Shown here: piece by piece, positions 1 through 10,116 of the stretch
Layout: every line of letters begins with the position of its first letter
Numbering within the stretch: the first letter of the stretch is position 1
Source of the DNA: DASPWV01 sp046727855
Lineage (GTDB): Bacteria > Acidobacteriota > Vicinamibacteria > Vicinamibacterales > UBA2999
Direction: 5' to 3'
DNA: 64,000 bases
NCBI GenBank assembly: GCA_046727855.1
Contig: JBKPDL010000068.1
Location: 1 to 64,000, forward strand
The notes under the pieces: generated by a model
Seen by the model: only the letters and a program-made list of their open reading frames with translations
Told to the model about the DNA's origin: nothing
Database searches by the model: none
Made by a program: the position numbers and the translations under genes

Positions 1-148
1 CGGAGGTGGGAATCGGCGCAGTGAATCCAAATCGGAGAAGGACGTAGATCCCCACCCACCAGGCGCAGGCCCATATCAGCAGATTGGCCCGACGGAAGCG
101 AAGGATCGCGAACACAGCGACCACGGCGAGGACGACGAGGATGTTCAT
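1..148 (-). CDS. Partial hydrophobic membrane protein (3' end outside window)
   Basis: The first 49 residues of a protein that runs off the window edge. It opens with an uninterrupted hydrophobic stretch (MNILVVLAVVAVFAILRF), then a short basic loop (RRAN) and a second hydrophobic segment rich in Trp (LLIWACAWWVGIYVLL), so at least two membrane helices are visible. The ATG lies 4 bases after the stop of the cytochrome c gene, so it is very probably co-transcribed with the ACIII/bd-like cluster. No family can be assigned from this fragment. It could be a further membrane subunit or an assembly factor for the complex encoded upstream. Confidence 0.6.
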   Translation of the reverse strand, partial: MNILVVLAVVAVFAILRFRRANLLIWACAWWVGIYVLLRFGFTAPIPTS

Positions 149-152
149 GGTT

Positions 153-773
153 TCAGAGCGCTCCCTTCTTGGGAATCGCGGGAGCCGTGGCTCCGGCCGG
201 CGCGGCGTTTTGGGCCGGAGGAGCTTCGAGAGGCAGCTTCTCACCCGGCGCGGTCGGAGGCTCACCTGGCGCCGCACCCGGTGCGGCCGGGGCAGTGTAG
301 TACTGATGACTCGTTTGGAGCGTGACTGTCGGCGTGCCGCCAAGAGTCTGGAGGTAGGCGATCACGCAGAGGATCTCCTGATCGGTGAGGCCAATCGGAG
401 GCTTGTTGATGACGGGCATCCCCGGATTGAATCCCGGCACGATGAAGGCGTCGGGCGCGTAGATCGACTGGGCGAAGTAGTCGACATCGCTCAGCCCCGG
501 AACGCGGGTCATCGCGCGGGCATCGACCCCATCGAGGTCGGGGAACCGGAGCGCACCCGTCTTGCCGATCGTATGGCAGGTAAAGCAGAGTCCCTTGCCA
601 TCCATGATCTCGCGGCCCACCTTGACCATGTCGGCTGTGGTCAGGTCGGCTCTGATGATGGTTTCCTGGGGAGGCAGAACTTCCTTCTGCGGCACCATCT
701 GGCCGACATATGTATAGAACGAAGTCGACGCGAGGACGAGAGCGCTGACCCGGACAGTGTGCGGGATTCTCAT
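153..773 (-). CDS. Membrane-anchored monoheme cytochrome c of the ACIII/bd-like cluster
   Basis: A 206-residue protein with an N-terminal hydrophobic segment (about residues 8-26) that can serve as a signal anchor. A class I cytochrome c domain follows, with one heme-binding CFTCH motif near residue 63 and a candidate axial Met in PGMPVI further on. The C-terminal 50 residues are a Pro/Ala-rich low-complexity tail. It should act on the outer face of the membrane as an electron carrier. The start overlaps the end of the bd-like gene by ATGA, which indicates translational coupling and a role as donor or acceptor for that subunit. The heme assignment is secure; the partner is inferred from context. 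Confidence 0.85.
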   Translation of the reverse strand: MRIPHTVRVSALVLASTSFYTYVGQMVPQKEVLPPQETIIRADLTTADMVKVGREIMDGKGLCFTCHTIGKTGALRFPDLDGVDARAMTRVPGLSDVDYFAQSIYAPDAFIVPGFNPGMPVINKPPIGLTDQEILCVIAYLQTLGGTPTVTLQTSHQYYTAPAAPGAAPGEPPTAPGEKLPLEAPPAQNAAPAGATAPAIPKKGAL

Positions 774-2731
774 GACGCCCTGGGCGCGGATGGCCCACTC
801 ATTTGAGCTACGGCAGCCGGCTGATCGCGTACCGCGTCACCAAGAACGATGTCTACGCCTGTGTGCTTCACTTTCTTGGGCGACGACACGTACTCGGGCC
901 AGTCGTGCAGGCTTGTGATCCAGAACACGAAGCCGATCAGGAGGAAGAACGCGAGCACGGTCACCGAGACGACCTGCGTTGCGAAGCCAAGGGTGGGCGT
1001 GAACGCGTCGGCCGAAGTGTCCCGAATGACGCCGTAAACATGCCAGTGCTGGCGGAGCCCGGAGCGAACGTAGCCCATGAGCCCCATGAGCCAGGTGAAG
1101 GTGACCGCAATGAAGATGAGCACGTACTGGGAGATCGTGGGGATCCTTCCCCACCGCACCTCACCCGTCTTCCTCGCCCCGCGAAAGAGGAAGATGTCGA
1201 TGGCAGTGATGAACACCATGGCGAGAAGAACCGAGCTGACTTGCGGCACGGACAGACCGATCCGGACCGTCGCCTCGACGAAGTACCCGTAGACGCCAAG
1301 GAAGATGACGAAGATCGCGGCGCCCGCGAAGATGGTCAGCTGCGCCGCATGGCCCATCTTCGCCCACGCCACCGTTGCAACCTTTCCCGTCCGGCGATAG
1401 AGCAGGAAGCTCATGAAGGTCGTGAGGATCAGGATATTCACGGCGGTGTTCTTGGCGGACATGACACCGAGGTAACCCAGAATCGGGTGTGCCGACCCTC
1501 CCATCGCCCGGATTTCGGAGACGGTTGCGATGATCGATCGTGGCGTCGCCCAGACCGCGAAGCAGAGCGCGATCCCGATGAGAAGGTACTTGATGAACTT
1601 CTGGAGCGGCTGCACCCCCTCGACTCGCCCCATCCCGAGCCAGAGATAGTAATTGGCGGCGAGGAAGAGGTTCCCGATCAAAACGGCTTGGATGATGAAG
1701 AGCCACGAGAAGGCCCCGCCCATCATCGTGAGCCCGAGCGTCTGCGAGAACGCGTAGATCTCCTTCGCAAGCCAGTAGCCGGCGAAGGGAAGTGGGAGGA
1801 AGGCGCTGATCGCGACGAAGTTGCCGATGTATCCCATCCAGTCGTAATGCGCCCGTTCCTCGTCGGTCTCCGCCTGCAGGAACTTGAAGGCCGCGTAGGC
1901 CGCGGCGACCGATCCGCCGAACGCGACGTTCGCGATGGCTCGGTGGACGTTGATCGGCATCCACGTGTGGTTGTAGACGGCGTCCCAGACGGAAAGAACC
2001 GCTCCTTGGTCCGAGATCCCCCGCGGCGACATCATGAATGTGAGCCAGGCATTGGCGATGAACATGATCCCCGTGCCTACGAGGTTGAGGCCGAGCCCCA
2101 GGCCAAGATGAACCAGGGGATGGAACTTCCCCCAGCCGTAGTAGTAGGTGTAGAGGAAGAAGGCCTCCGCGAAGAAGAGCAGCACGTACGGGAGAAAGGT
2201 GGGGGAGAACACGCTCATCAGGTAGTTCGTGAACTTCGGATACAGAATGATGAGCATGAATGTCAGGAACGCTCCGAAGGTCGCGGTGAGCGAGAAGGAG
2301 GTGGAGAGCAGCTTCGTGAACTCGTACGCGAGCCGGTCGTATCGCGGATCTCCGGTCTTGTAGCCGATCACCTCGATGATGAACGCGAAAATTGGGACGG
2401 CAAGGACGAACGCCGCAAACAGCAGGTGGAGCTCCGCGACCGCCCAGATTGCCACGCGGCTCCCGATGACCGGAAAGGTCCGGTACTCAGCTTCCGCGTA
2501 CGGGGTTGCGCGGGCCTTGCTCTCAGCGTCTGCCTTCTCGGCAGCCAGTCCCTCCGTGCGGGGCGTTGCTTCGACGGTCGCGGCAGGAACCCGGTAAGGC
2601 TCCCTGTACTCGCGGCTCACCAGCTGCGAAGCCATCCACACGACCCCGGCGAACATCACCAGGACGGTGAAGGGACCGAGTAGGAACAACACCTTGCGGT
2701 TTATCGCGCCGTTCATCACGCCGTTCGTCAC
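770..2731 (-). CDS. Cytochrome bd subunit I (CydA)-like polytopic membrane protein
   Basis: A 653-residue membrane protein with roughly 14 hydrophobic segments, longer than a classical CydA of about 450-520 residues. The N-terminal half resembles CydA: a His in AELHLLFAAF (heme b595-ligand-like position), the stretch GWGKFHPLVH followed by GTGIMFIANAWL (CydA has GWDRL...VQH then ILVANGW), and a second conserved-type His in NVHRAIANVAFGG (CydA KFVHTVASG). No CydB follows. The C-terminal third is extra helices. The GTG start is preceded by GAGGGAG at 5 bases. It sits where the NrfD-like quinol subunits ActC/ActF would be in an alternative complex III operon, so I infer that it is the quinol- or oxygen-reacting membrane partner of the neighbouring ActA/B/E-like proteins. 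Similar long CydA-like proteins are known from Nitrospira. Catalysis is unproven. Confidence 0.82.
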   Translation of the reverse strand: MTNGVMNGAINRKVLFLLGPFTVLVMFAGVVWMASQLVSREYREPYRVPAATVEATPRTEGLAAEKADAESKARATPYAEAEYRTFPVIGSRVAIWAVAELHLLFAAFVLAVPIFAFIIEVIGYKTGDPRYDRLAYEFTKLLSTSFSLTATFGAFLTFMLIILYPKFTNYLMSVFSPTFLPYVLLFFAEAFFLYTYYYGWGKFHPLVHLGLGLGLNLVGTGIMFIANAWLTFMMSPRGISDQGAVLSVWDAVYNHTWMPINVHRAIANVAFGGSVAAAYAAFKFLQAETDEERAHYDWMGYIGNFVAISAFLPLPFAGYWLAKEIYAFSQTLGLTMMGGAFSWLFIIQAVLIGNLFLAANYYLWLGMGRVEGVQPLQKFIKYLLIGIALCFAVWATPRSIIATVSEIRAMGGSAHPILGYLGVMSAKNTAVNILILTTFMSFLLYRRTGKVATVAWAKMGHAAQLTIFAGAAIFVIFLGVYGYFVEATVRIGLSVPQVSSVLLAMVFITAIDIFLFRGARKTGEVRWGRIPTISQYVLIFIAVTFTWLMGLMGYVRSGLRQHWHVYGVIRDTSADAFTPTLGFATQVVSVTVLAFFLLIGFVFWITSLHDWPEYVSSPKKVKHTGVDIVLGDAVRDQPAAVAQMSGPSAPRAS

Positions 2732-2741
2732 GGTGTCTCCC

Positions 2742-3377
2742 TCACTTGCTGCCCGCGGGCGCGTTTGTGGCGCTTGCCGGCCGCTTGCGCTCGAGCTCTC
2801 GCACGTAAGCGACGATCGCCCACCTGTCCGAAGGGGGGATCGCCCAGCGGTACGAGGACATCAACCCCATCCCGTTGGTAATGACGTCGAAAATCTGCCC
2901 GTCCGGGTACTTCAGGATCTTCTCCTGGTGGAAGGTGGCGGTCGGGACGTTGCCTCGCTGGAACAGGATCCCCTTGCCGTCCCCACGAGGGTCGTGGCAA
3001 GGCTGACAATAGATCACGTAGCGCTGGCGGCCGCGCTCGAGAAGCGCTTCGTCTACGGGATGCGGGATCGCCGCGACGAACTGCCCGTCCGCCCCCTTTC
3101 CGGTGAAGAAGGCCGTGTCTTCCTTCAGCCCCCCGATCGGGACCGTTCCGGGAACCGGCTCGCGCATGGACGCGCCGTTGTAGAAGAAATCGCTGGCCGT
3201 CTGCGGAAGGACCTTCGGCTGGTCGTCCATGCTCGGGTTGATATGGATGGGAGGACGGCTCGACGTGCAGCCGCGCGCGCAGCCGGTGAGGGCGAAAAGA
3301 GAGGCGAACGCGAGCGCGCCCAGTACGCGTCCACCGCCGCTAAAGCTTCGGCGGACAAGCCGTGTGCGGACGTTCAT
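2742..3377 (-). CDS. ActE-like monoheme cytochrome c lipoprotein, second ACIII-like cluster
   Basis: A 211-residue exported cytochrome c. The N-terminus is basic, then hydrophobic, and ends in the lipobox LTGC (Cys near residue 33), so it is probably a lipid-anchored periplasmic protein. The heme site is CQPCH in the middle of the domain, and a Met in GMGLMSSY is the likely sixth ligand. The layout (a conserved region with SDFFYNGASMREPVPGTV before the heme domain) matches ActE of alternative complex III and the paralogue at 13708-14352. Its start overlaps the ActB-like stop by ATGA. It should pass electrons between the Fe-S/pentaheme arm and downstream acceptors. Confidence 0.87.
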   Translation of the reverse strand: MNVRTRLVRRSFSGGGRVLGALAFASLFALTGCARGCTSSRPPIHINPSMDDQPKVLPQTASDFFYNGASMREPVPGTVPIGGLKEDTAFFTGKGADGQFVAAIPHPVDEALLERGRQRYVIYCQPCHDPRGDGKGILFQRGNVPTATFHQEKILKYPDGQIFDVITNGMGLMSSYRWAIPPSDRWAIVAYVRELERKRPASATNAPAGSK

Positions 3378-6300
3378 GAAACGGGCCTTTCTTCCTTCGT
3401 TCGGTGCCCGACTCCCGCGTTGGTCCGCGCGTCCTCGAGGTCCGGATTCGGGTTGCGCACCTTGGCCAGATAGGTCGTCCGGGGCCTGGTGTTCAGCTCG
3501 TCGAGTAGCGCGTAGTTACGCGCGTCGGCCTTGGCCTTCACGACCCGGCTCGACGCGTCTCGAAGATCTCCGAACTCGATAGCCGAGGCCGGGCAGGCCT
3601 GTTGGCAGGCCGTCTTGACGTCGCCGTCACGGAGCGCGCGCCCCGCGAGCTTCGCATCGATCTTCGCCCGATTGATCCTCTGCGTGCAGTAGGTGCACTT
3701 CTCCATGACGCCCCTCGCGCGGACCGTGACGTCCGGGTTCATCGCGAGTTTGAGGATGTCGGGCGTGTCCTTGGTGAAGTTGAAAAAATTGAACCGGCGA
3801 ACCTTGTAGGGGCAGTTGTTCGAGCAGTAGCGGGTCCCGATGCACCGGTTATAGACCATCACGTTGAGGCCTTCCCTGTCGTGGACGGTCGCGGCCACGG
3901 GGCAGACCTGCTCGCAGGGAGCGTCCTCGCAGTGCATGCACGGAACCGGCTGGAAGACGACCTCCGGGTTGCCGGAAGGCTCGCCGCTAAAGTACCGGTC
4001 GACCCTGATCCAGTGCATCTCGCGCTGCTTCGCGACCTGGATCTTGCCGACAACCGGCACGTTGTTTTCGCTCTGGCACGCCGTCATGCACGCGTTGCAG
4101 CCGATGCAGGCGTTCAAGTCGATCGTCATTCCCCACTGGTGGCCCTGATCGTAGGTATGCTCCTTCCAAAGTGAGAAGTGATGCGGTTGCTCCTCGAAGA
4201 CGCCGAGTGCGCCGGGGACTTTTCCGCCTTCCGGATGTTGTGGCGGATCGCCCTCATGAGCGCTCCCTGCTCGCTCCGCCCCGGCAGCCGAGTTCGATCG
4301 AAGCGCGGTCAGGGTCGACTCGCGCACGACGGGGCGTCCCTCCATGCTGCCGTGCTCCTGGGTCGCCGCGAGCGGGTAAGTGCGCGCGAGCTTGGTGAGG
4401 CTGACCCCGCTGTCGAAGCCAGGTGCTTTGGAGCTTCGGACCGTGAACGTATCGAACCCGACTCGCGAGCCGATCCGACCCGCGTGCGAACGGCCGTAGC
4501 CGAGTGTCAAGGCGACCACGCCGTCCGTCATGCCGGGGAGGAGCCAAACGGGTAGCTCGAGCGAGCGGCCGGCATAGTCGAGGCGGACCCAATCCTCGTT
4601 CGCGAGGCCGAGCGAATCGGCCGTCTTCGGGCTGACGAGCGCGGGGTTGTCCCAGGTCAGCTTGGTGAGGGGATCGGGAAGCTCCTGCAGCCACCCGTCG
4701 TTCGCGAAGCGGCCGTCGTGAACCGAGGGGGAGGGGAGGAAGACGACCTCCAGGCCACTGCGAGATTCACCAGCGGCTGCTCCTGAACCCGTTGCGCCCG
4801 CGCCGCCGCCAATCGAGCGCGCGAGCTCCGCCAGTGGCTGCACGGTGAGATTGGGGACAACTTCCGGAAGCTCGCTGCCGGAAAGCAATCCGTCATGCAG
4901 GACGCGGTTCCACTTCCTGTCGAAGTCCGCCTCGGCGAGGATCGGTTTCCAGGTCTCCCGGACGATGTCATAGCCGGGACGATCCTTGCTCCCGACCATC
5001 AGCCCCAGCACTTCAACGGGGCTTCGTCCGCCGAACAGCGGAAGAATCAGCGGCTGGACGACGCTGAGCGTGCCTCCAACGGCGCGGGCGTCTCCCCACG
5101 ACTCGAGATAGTGAGCGCGAGGGATATGCCACGTCGCCTTGGCGGATGTTTCGTCGACCGTGTGTGCGAGCGCGATCGACGTAGAGACCTTCGCCATGGC
5201 CGATGCGAAGTCGAGATCGGCGGGGGCATCGAAGACAGGATTGCCTCCCAGGACGACGAGCGTCTTGATGGTTCCCGCATTCATCGCGGCGACGAGTGAA
5301 GCGAGCGAACTGAGGCTCGGAAGCGCCGCATCCTTCGCCTCGTAATAGCTGACCGTCTGCCCCGTGTTGCCGAGATGCGTGTTCAGCGCGCAGACGGCGG
5401 CGTGGACGGCCGCGGGCTGGCGGTCCCCAGCCACGATCAGACCCTTGCCGCGGTGCGCGAGGAGATCCTTGGCAACGGCGTCGATCCAGCGCGGGTCGAC
5501 ACCTGGGATGCTGGCTCCCGACGCGCTCGCAACGCCAGCTGCGGACGGAGCAAGGCGTGACGCAAGGGCCGCGAGAAGCGCCGCGATCTGCCGGCTCTCG
5601 AGACGGAGCCGATGATCCGCCATGGCTCCCGTCAGCGAGTAAACCGCTTCGACAGCGTAGAGCCGGTTCATCGCGCCACCGGAAGCTCCCGCCTGCCTTC
5701 CGCTCGCGAACCCTCGCGCGTGACGGATCATCTCCGGGTCGGTGAGTAGCGGGTCGGCGTCGAGGCACAGAATCACCGAAGCTCGATCGACCCGGAGCAT
5801 GAGATCGAGATCGCGTCCCGTGGCCTGCCGCAGTCCCGCGAGCCGGTTCTCGTCACTGACGGCGTCATACGTCGCCCACTGCAACCGTGGATAGCGGGCA
5901 CGAAGCTCGGAGACCAGGCGTGCGAGGGTAGGCGAGGAGAAGGAATCTGAGAGAACCGCAAGGCCAGCGCCCCCATCCGCAGCATGAGCCTCGGACAGCT
6001 GCCCCCAGGCGGTCACGAAATCGCTCCAGGCCTTCCGTTCCCCTTTCAGCATGACGGCTTGCGAGCGGTCGGGATCGTAGAGGCCGAGCACGGACGCCTG
6101 GACGCGCGAGCTGGAGGCTCCGAGGGTCGAGGGGTGCGAGGGGTTTCCCTCGATCTTGGTCGGTCGCCCTTCGTGACTCTCGACGATCAGTCCGTAAGCA
6201 CTACGGCCGAACGGCATCGTCGTGGCGTAGTAGCGGGGGATCCCGGGAACAATCTCCTCGGGTGCGGTGACGAAGGGGACAATCTCTTCGACTGGGCGCC

Positions 6301-6475
6301 GGCATGCCGCGAGCCCGGCAAGCGACAGCGAGGCGCCCACGAGCATCATCATGTCGCGCCGGGTGATCCCCTCGGGAAGCTCCGAGGCGCCCTCCGGGAA
6401 TTCCCGCTCGAGAGAGGCGCGAAATTCGGGGCTTTGCTCGATCTGCGCGAGACTTCGCCAATAGTCCCGCGTCAC
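3374..6475 (-). CDS. ActB-like molybdopterin-oxidoreductase/Fe-S fusion, second ACIII-like cluster
   Basis: About 1033 residues. A twin-Arg-type signal (TRRDMMMLVGASLSLAGLAAC) precedes a molybdopterin-oxidoreductase-fold domain. ActB proteins keep this fold without the cofactor, and no clear Mo-ligand signature is visible here. The C-terminal 300 residues are a four-cluster ferredoxin domain: ACIGCNACMTACQSENN, CMHCEDAPCEQVCPV, CIGTRYCSNNCPYKVRR, and CTYC with CQQACPASAI. In complex III replacements this subunit faces the periplasm and wires electrons toward cytochrome c. The GTG chosen overlaps the previous stop as GTGA; another in-frame GTG lies 9 bases upstream. It is shorter than its paralogue at 16334-19873 because it lacks that protein's Ala/Pro-rich inserts. 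Confidence 0.88.
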   Translation of the reverse strand: MTRDYWRSLAQIEQSPEFRASLEREFPEGASELPEGITRRDMMMLVGASLSLAGLAACRRPVEEIVPFVTAPEEIVPGIPRYYATTMPFGRSAYGLIVESHEGRPTKIEGNPSHPSTLGASSSRVQASVLGLYDPDRSQAVMLKGERKAWSDFVTAWGQLSEAHAADGGAGLAVLSDSFSSPTLARLVSELRARYPRLQWATYDAVSDENRLAGLRQATGRDLDLMLRVDRASVILCLDADPLLTDPEMIRHARGFASGRQAGASGGAMNRLYAVEAVYSLTGAMADHRLRLESRQIAALLAALASRLAPSAAGVASASGASIPGVDPRWIDAVAKDLLAHRGKGLIVAGDRQPAAVHAAVCALNTHLGNTGQTVSYYEAKDAALPSLSSLASLVAAMNAGTIKTLVVLGGNPVFDAPADLDFASAMAKVSTSIALAHTVDETSAKATWHIPRAHYLESWGDARAVGGTLSVVQPLILPLFGGRSPVEVLGLMVGSKDRPGYDIVRETWKPILAEADFDRKWNRVLHDGLLSGSELPEVVPNLTVQPLAELARSIGGGAGATGSGAAAGESRSGLEVVFLPSPSVHDGRFANDGWLQELPDPLTKLTWDNPALVSPKTADSLGLANEDWVRLDYAGRSLELPVWLLPGMTDGVVALTLGYGRSHAGRIGSRVGFDTFTVRSSKAPGFDSGVSLTKLARTYPLAATQEHGSMEGRPVVRESTLTALRSNSAAGAERAGSAHEGDPPQHPEGGKVPGALGVFEEQPHHFSLWKEHTYDQGHQWGMTIDLNACIGCNACMTACQSENNVPVVGKIQVAKQREMHWIRVDRYFSGEPSGNPEVVFQPVPCMHCEDAPCEQVCPVAATVHDREGLNVMVYNRCIGTRYCSNNCPYKVRRFNFFNFTKDTPDILKLAMNPDVTVRARGVMEKCTYCTQRINRAKIDAKLAGRALRDGDVKTACQQACPASAIEFGDLRDASSRVVKAKADARNYALLDELNTRPRTTYLAKVRNPNPDLEDARTNAGVGHRTKEERPVS

Positions 6476-7119
6476 CGGTGGCACCCCGAACAGTCAGTCG
6501 GCGGATTGACCGCACGTTCGCGGTCGAGCTGCGCCGCGAGCGCTTGAACATCCCGCGGAGGCGTCCACCTCATGTTGGTGACTTCCGAGACGGGGCGTCT
6601 GTAGGGACCGGGGTTGCGGTGGCAGTCGAGGCACCAGCTCATGCTGAGCGGCGTCATCTGCGTAACCGTTTCCATCTCGTCGATGCGGCCGTGGCAGGTG
6701 ACGCAGCCGATTCCTGCCGTCACGTGCACGCGGTGGGGGAAATAGGCATAGTCGGGAAGATTGTGGACGCGAATCCAGCGCATCGGGCGGCCGCTCTGGG
6801 CGCTGTCCCGAATCGGTGCGAGCAGCGCGCTGTCCCTCTTCACGGTCTGATGGCAGTTCATGCACGCCTGCGTGGGCGGAACGTTGGCGACGTTAGAAAT
6901 CTCGACCGACACGTGACAGTATCGGCAATCGAGACCGAGCTCGCCGGCGTGGAGCTTGTGGCTGTACGGTACCGGCTGAACGGGACGGTAGCCCACATCT
7001 GTGTACCACGGGGAAAAGTAGTACCAGACGCCCGCGATCGCGAGCGCCGGGCCGAGAGTGCCCGCAATGGCCGTCACGATCGGGAGTTTGTTCCACCAGG
7101 GGGGAAAAATTTGGGCCAA
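6472..7119 (-). CDS. ActA-like pentaheme cytochrome c, second ACIII-like cluster
   Basis: A 215-residue protein with one N-terminal membrane segment and five CXXCH heme sites (CRYCH, CMNCH, CVTCH, CLDCH, CSGCH), the number found in ActA. It is colinear with the paralogue at 19888-20547, sharing the patterns YSHKLHAGELGLDCRYCH and MSWCLDCHRNPGPY. It is the first gene of the second respiratory cluster. It starts with TTG, nine bases after a GGAG ribosome-binding sequence, and no ATG is available in this frame nearby. It should form the membrane-bound multiheme arm that takes electrons from the ActB-like Fe-S chain. Confidence 0.9.
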   Translation of the reverse strand: MAQIFPPWWNKLPIVTAIAGTLGPALAIAGVWYYFSPWYTDVGYRPVQPVPYSHKLHAGELGLDCRYCHVSVEISNVANVPPTQACMNCHQTVKRDSALLAPIRDSAQSGRPMRWIRVHNLPDYAYFPHRVHVTAGIGCVTCHGRIDEMETVTQMTPLSMSWCLDCHRNPGPYRRPVSEVTNMRWTPPRDVQALAAQLDRERAVNPPTDCSGCHR

Positions 7120-7251
7120 CGGCTAGGGCTCCGGGGTGCTGGAGGACAGTTGCCCCGGCCCCGAGTCCGCCATGGAACTGTGATGCCGCATCCGCGCGTC
7201 CCCAAAGAATTCGTCGGAGAAACCGAAAAATCTGTCGATCGAGGCCGCGAT

Positions 7252-7279
7252 CTTATCCACGAACTAGGACAGGGGTCAA
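7252..7279 (-). promoter_or_regulatory. Candidate sigma70-type promoter for the second respiratory cluster
   Basis: Read on the minus strand, TTGACC (5 of 6 matches to the -35 consensus) is followed after 16 bases by GATAAG (4 of 6 to the -10 consensus). It lies about 130 bp upstream of the TTG start of the ActA-like gene, inside the only sizeable gap (218 bp) separating the caa3 oxidase genes from the ACIII/bd-like genes. The rest of the gap shows no gene. Its position suggests the second cluster can be transcribed independently. Confidence 0.4.
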
Positions 7280-7337
7280 GCGCGCCGCGCCGTGGTAGCT
7301 GACGTCATGGATGCCATTGATCGCCTGCCGAAGCGAA

Positions 7338-7640
7338 CTACTGCAGGCGAGGCGGAACGGGCAGCCACCCGCGCGAGGCGTAATCCGCCATCGTCAATCC
7401 AAGCAGGATGAAGAGAAAGAAGAAGCCCGAGAGGATCACGAGTTTGGTGAGCCGGCTGCTGTACTTCACGTGCATGAAGTACAGAATCACGAGCGTGGCC
7501 TTGATCGACGCAATCCCAAGCGCCACGACCTTGTTCAACTCTCCGAGGTTCAGGTAGGCGACGAGCACCGTGATCGTCGTGAGGACCATCAGCGTGACGA
7601 AGACGAGAATGTACGACTTGACGGAGGCGATGTGCGACAT
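7338..7640 (-). CDS. Cytochrome c oxidase subunit IV
   Basis: A 100-residue protein with three hydrophobic helices separated by short loops (SYILVFVTLMVLTTITVLVAYL; ALGIASIKATLVILYFMHV; KLVILSGFFFLFILLGLTM). This matches the prokaryotic cytochrome c oxidase subunit IV family (CtaF/CyoD-like), including the YFMHVKYSS stretch that family shows between helices 2 and 3. It begins 3 bases after the stop of subunit III, so it is translated from the same message. It is a small structural subunit that stabilises the haem-copper core, with no catalytic residues expected. Confidence 0.88.
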   Translation of the reverse strand: MSHIASVKSYILVFVTLMVLTTITVLVAYLNLGELNKVVALGIASIKATLVILYFMHVKYSSRLTKLVILSGFFFLFILLGLTMADYASRGWLPVPPRLQ

Positions 7641-7643
7641 GGC

Positions 7644-8490
7644 TCAGGATCGATCGATGAGATAGAGCAGCGGGAACAGATAAATCCACACGATGTCGAC
7701 GAAGTGCCAGTAGAGGCCGCTCATCTCCACGGGCGTGTAGTAGTTGGCGTCGAACCTGCCGATCCACGCCATGAACGTGATCACGGTCAGCAGCGCGATG
7801 CCGACGATCATGTGGAGCGCGTGCAGCCCGGTCATCGTGAAGTACAGGCTGAAGAAGATCTGCGTGTGCTGCTGGAGCGCTGGATCGCGCTGTGCGGCAG
7901 TCGCCGCGTGCGTTGTGTGGGCTGGCGGCGCGGCGTGCTCGCCCGCGGACGCGCCGGACTCGACAGGCGCCACGCGTCCGGGCACCTCGCCTTCGGCACC
8001 CGCCGCGCCTGCCTCGTGCCCTGCGGCCGGTTCGGCCGCATGTGAATCCCACACGAAGTCCGGGCCCGGCACGTGATGATGCTCGAACTTGTCCGCGTAC
8101 TCGATCACCTTGACGCCGAGGAACACCGACCCGAGGAACATCGTCGCGATCAGCCATGCGACGGTCGCTTTGCGACGATTGATCTGCGCCGAATGCACGG
8201 CCATGGCCATGGTCAGCGAACTGGCGATCAGCACCACCGTGTTGAACGCGCCCCAGAAGAGCACGATCGACGAGCTCGCGGCCACGAACGCGTCGTGATA
8301 CCAGATGCGGTAGAGCATGTAGGCCATGAACAGTCCACCGAAGAACAGGATCTCGGTGACCAGGAAGGTCCACATGCCGAACGTGCTCGCCTCCTTTTGC
8401 TGCGACATCGACTCGAAGTGATGCTGCAGCGCGGGATGGTGCGCCGCGTGTGCGTGAACGTGACCGTGAGCGTCGGCTTGAACGACCGTG

Positions 8491-8498
<8 letters not shown>
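7644..8498 (-). CDS. ctaE: Cytochrome c oxidase subunit III
   Basis: A 284-residue membrane protein of the subunit III family. It begins with a His-rich segment (AHGHVHAHAAHH), then FGMWTFLVTEILFFGG, which is the typical first helix with its Glu, and ends with GLYWHFVDIVWIYLFPLLYL, the diagnostic last helix. A loop of about 70 residues rich in Ala, Pro, Gly and His (near residues 140-205) is inserted between the middle helices and is not a family feature. The start overlaps the end of subunit I by 8 bases. It takes part in assembly and proton uptake of the caa3 oxidase. Confidence 0.93.

Positions 8499-10115
<1,617 letters not shown>

Positions 10116-10116
<1 letters not shown>

Noticed and set aside
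803..2683. Long open frame on the plus strand, 626 residues
   Set aside because: Antisense to the CydA-like gene; Arg/Asp/Glu-rich composition typical of a GC-rich shadow, no homology.
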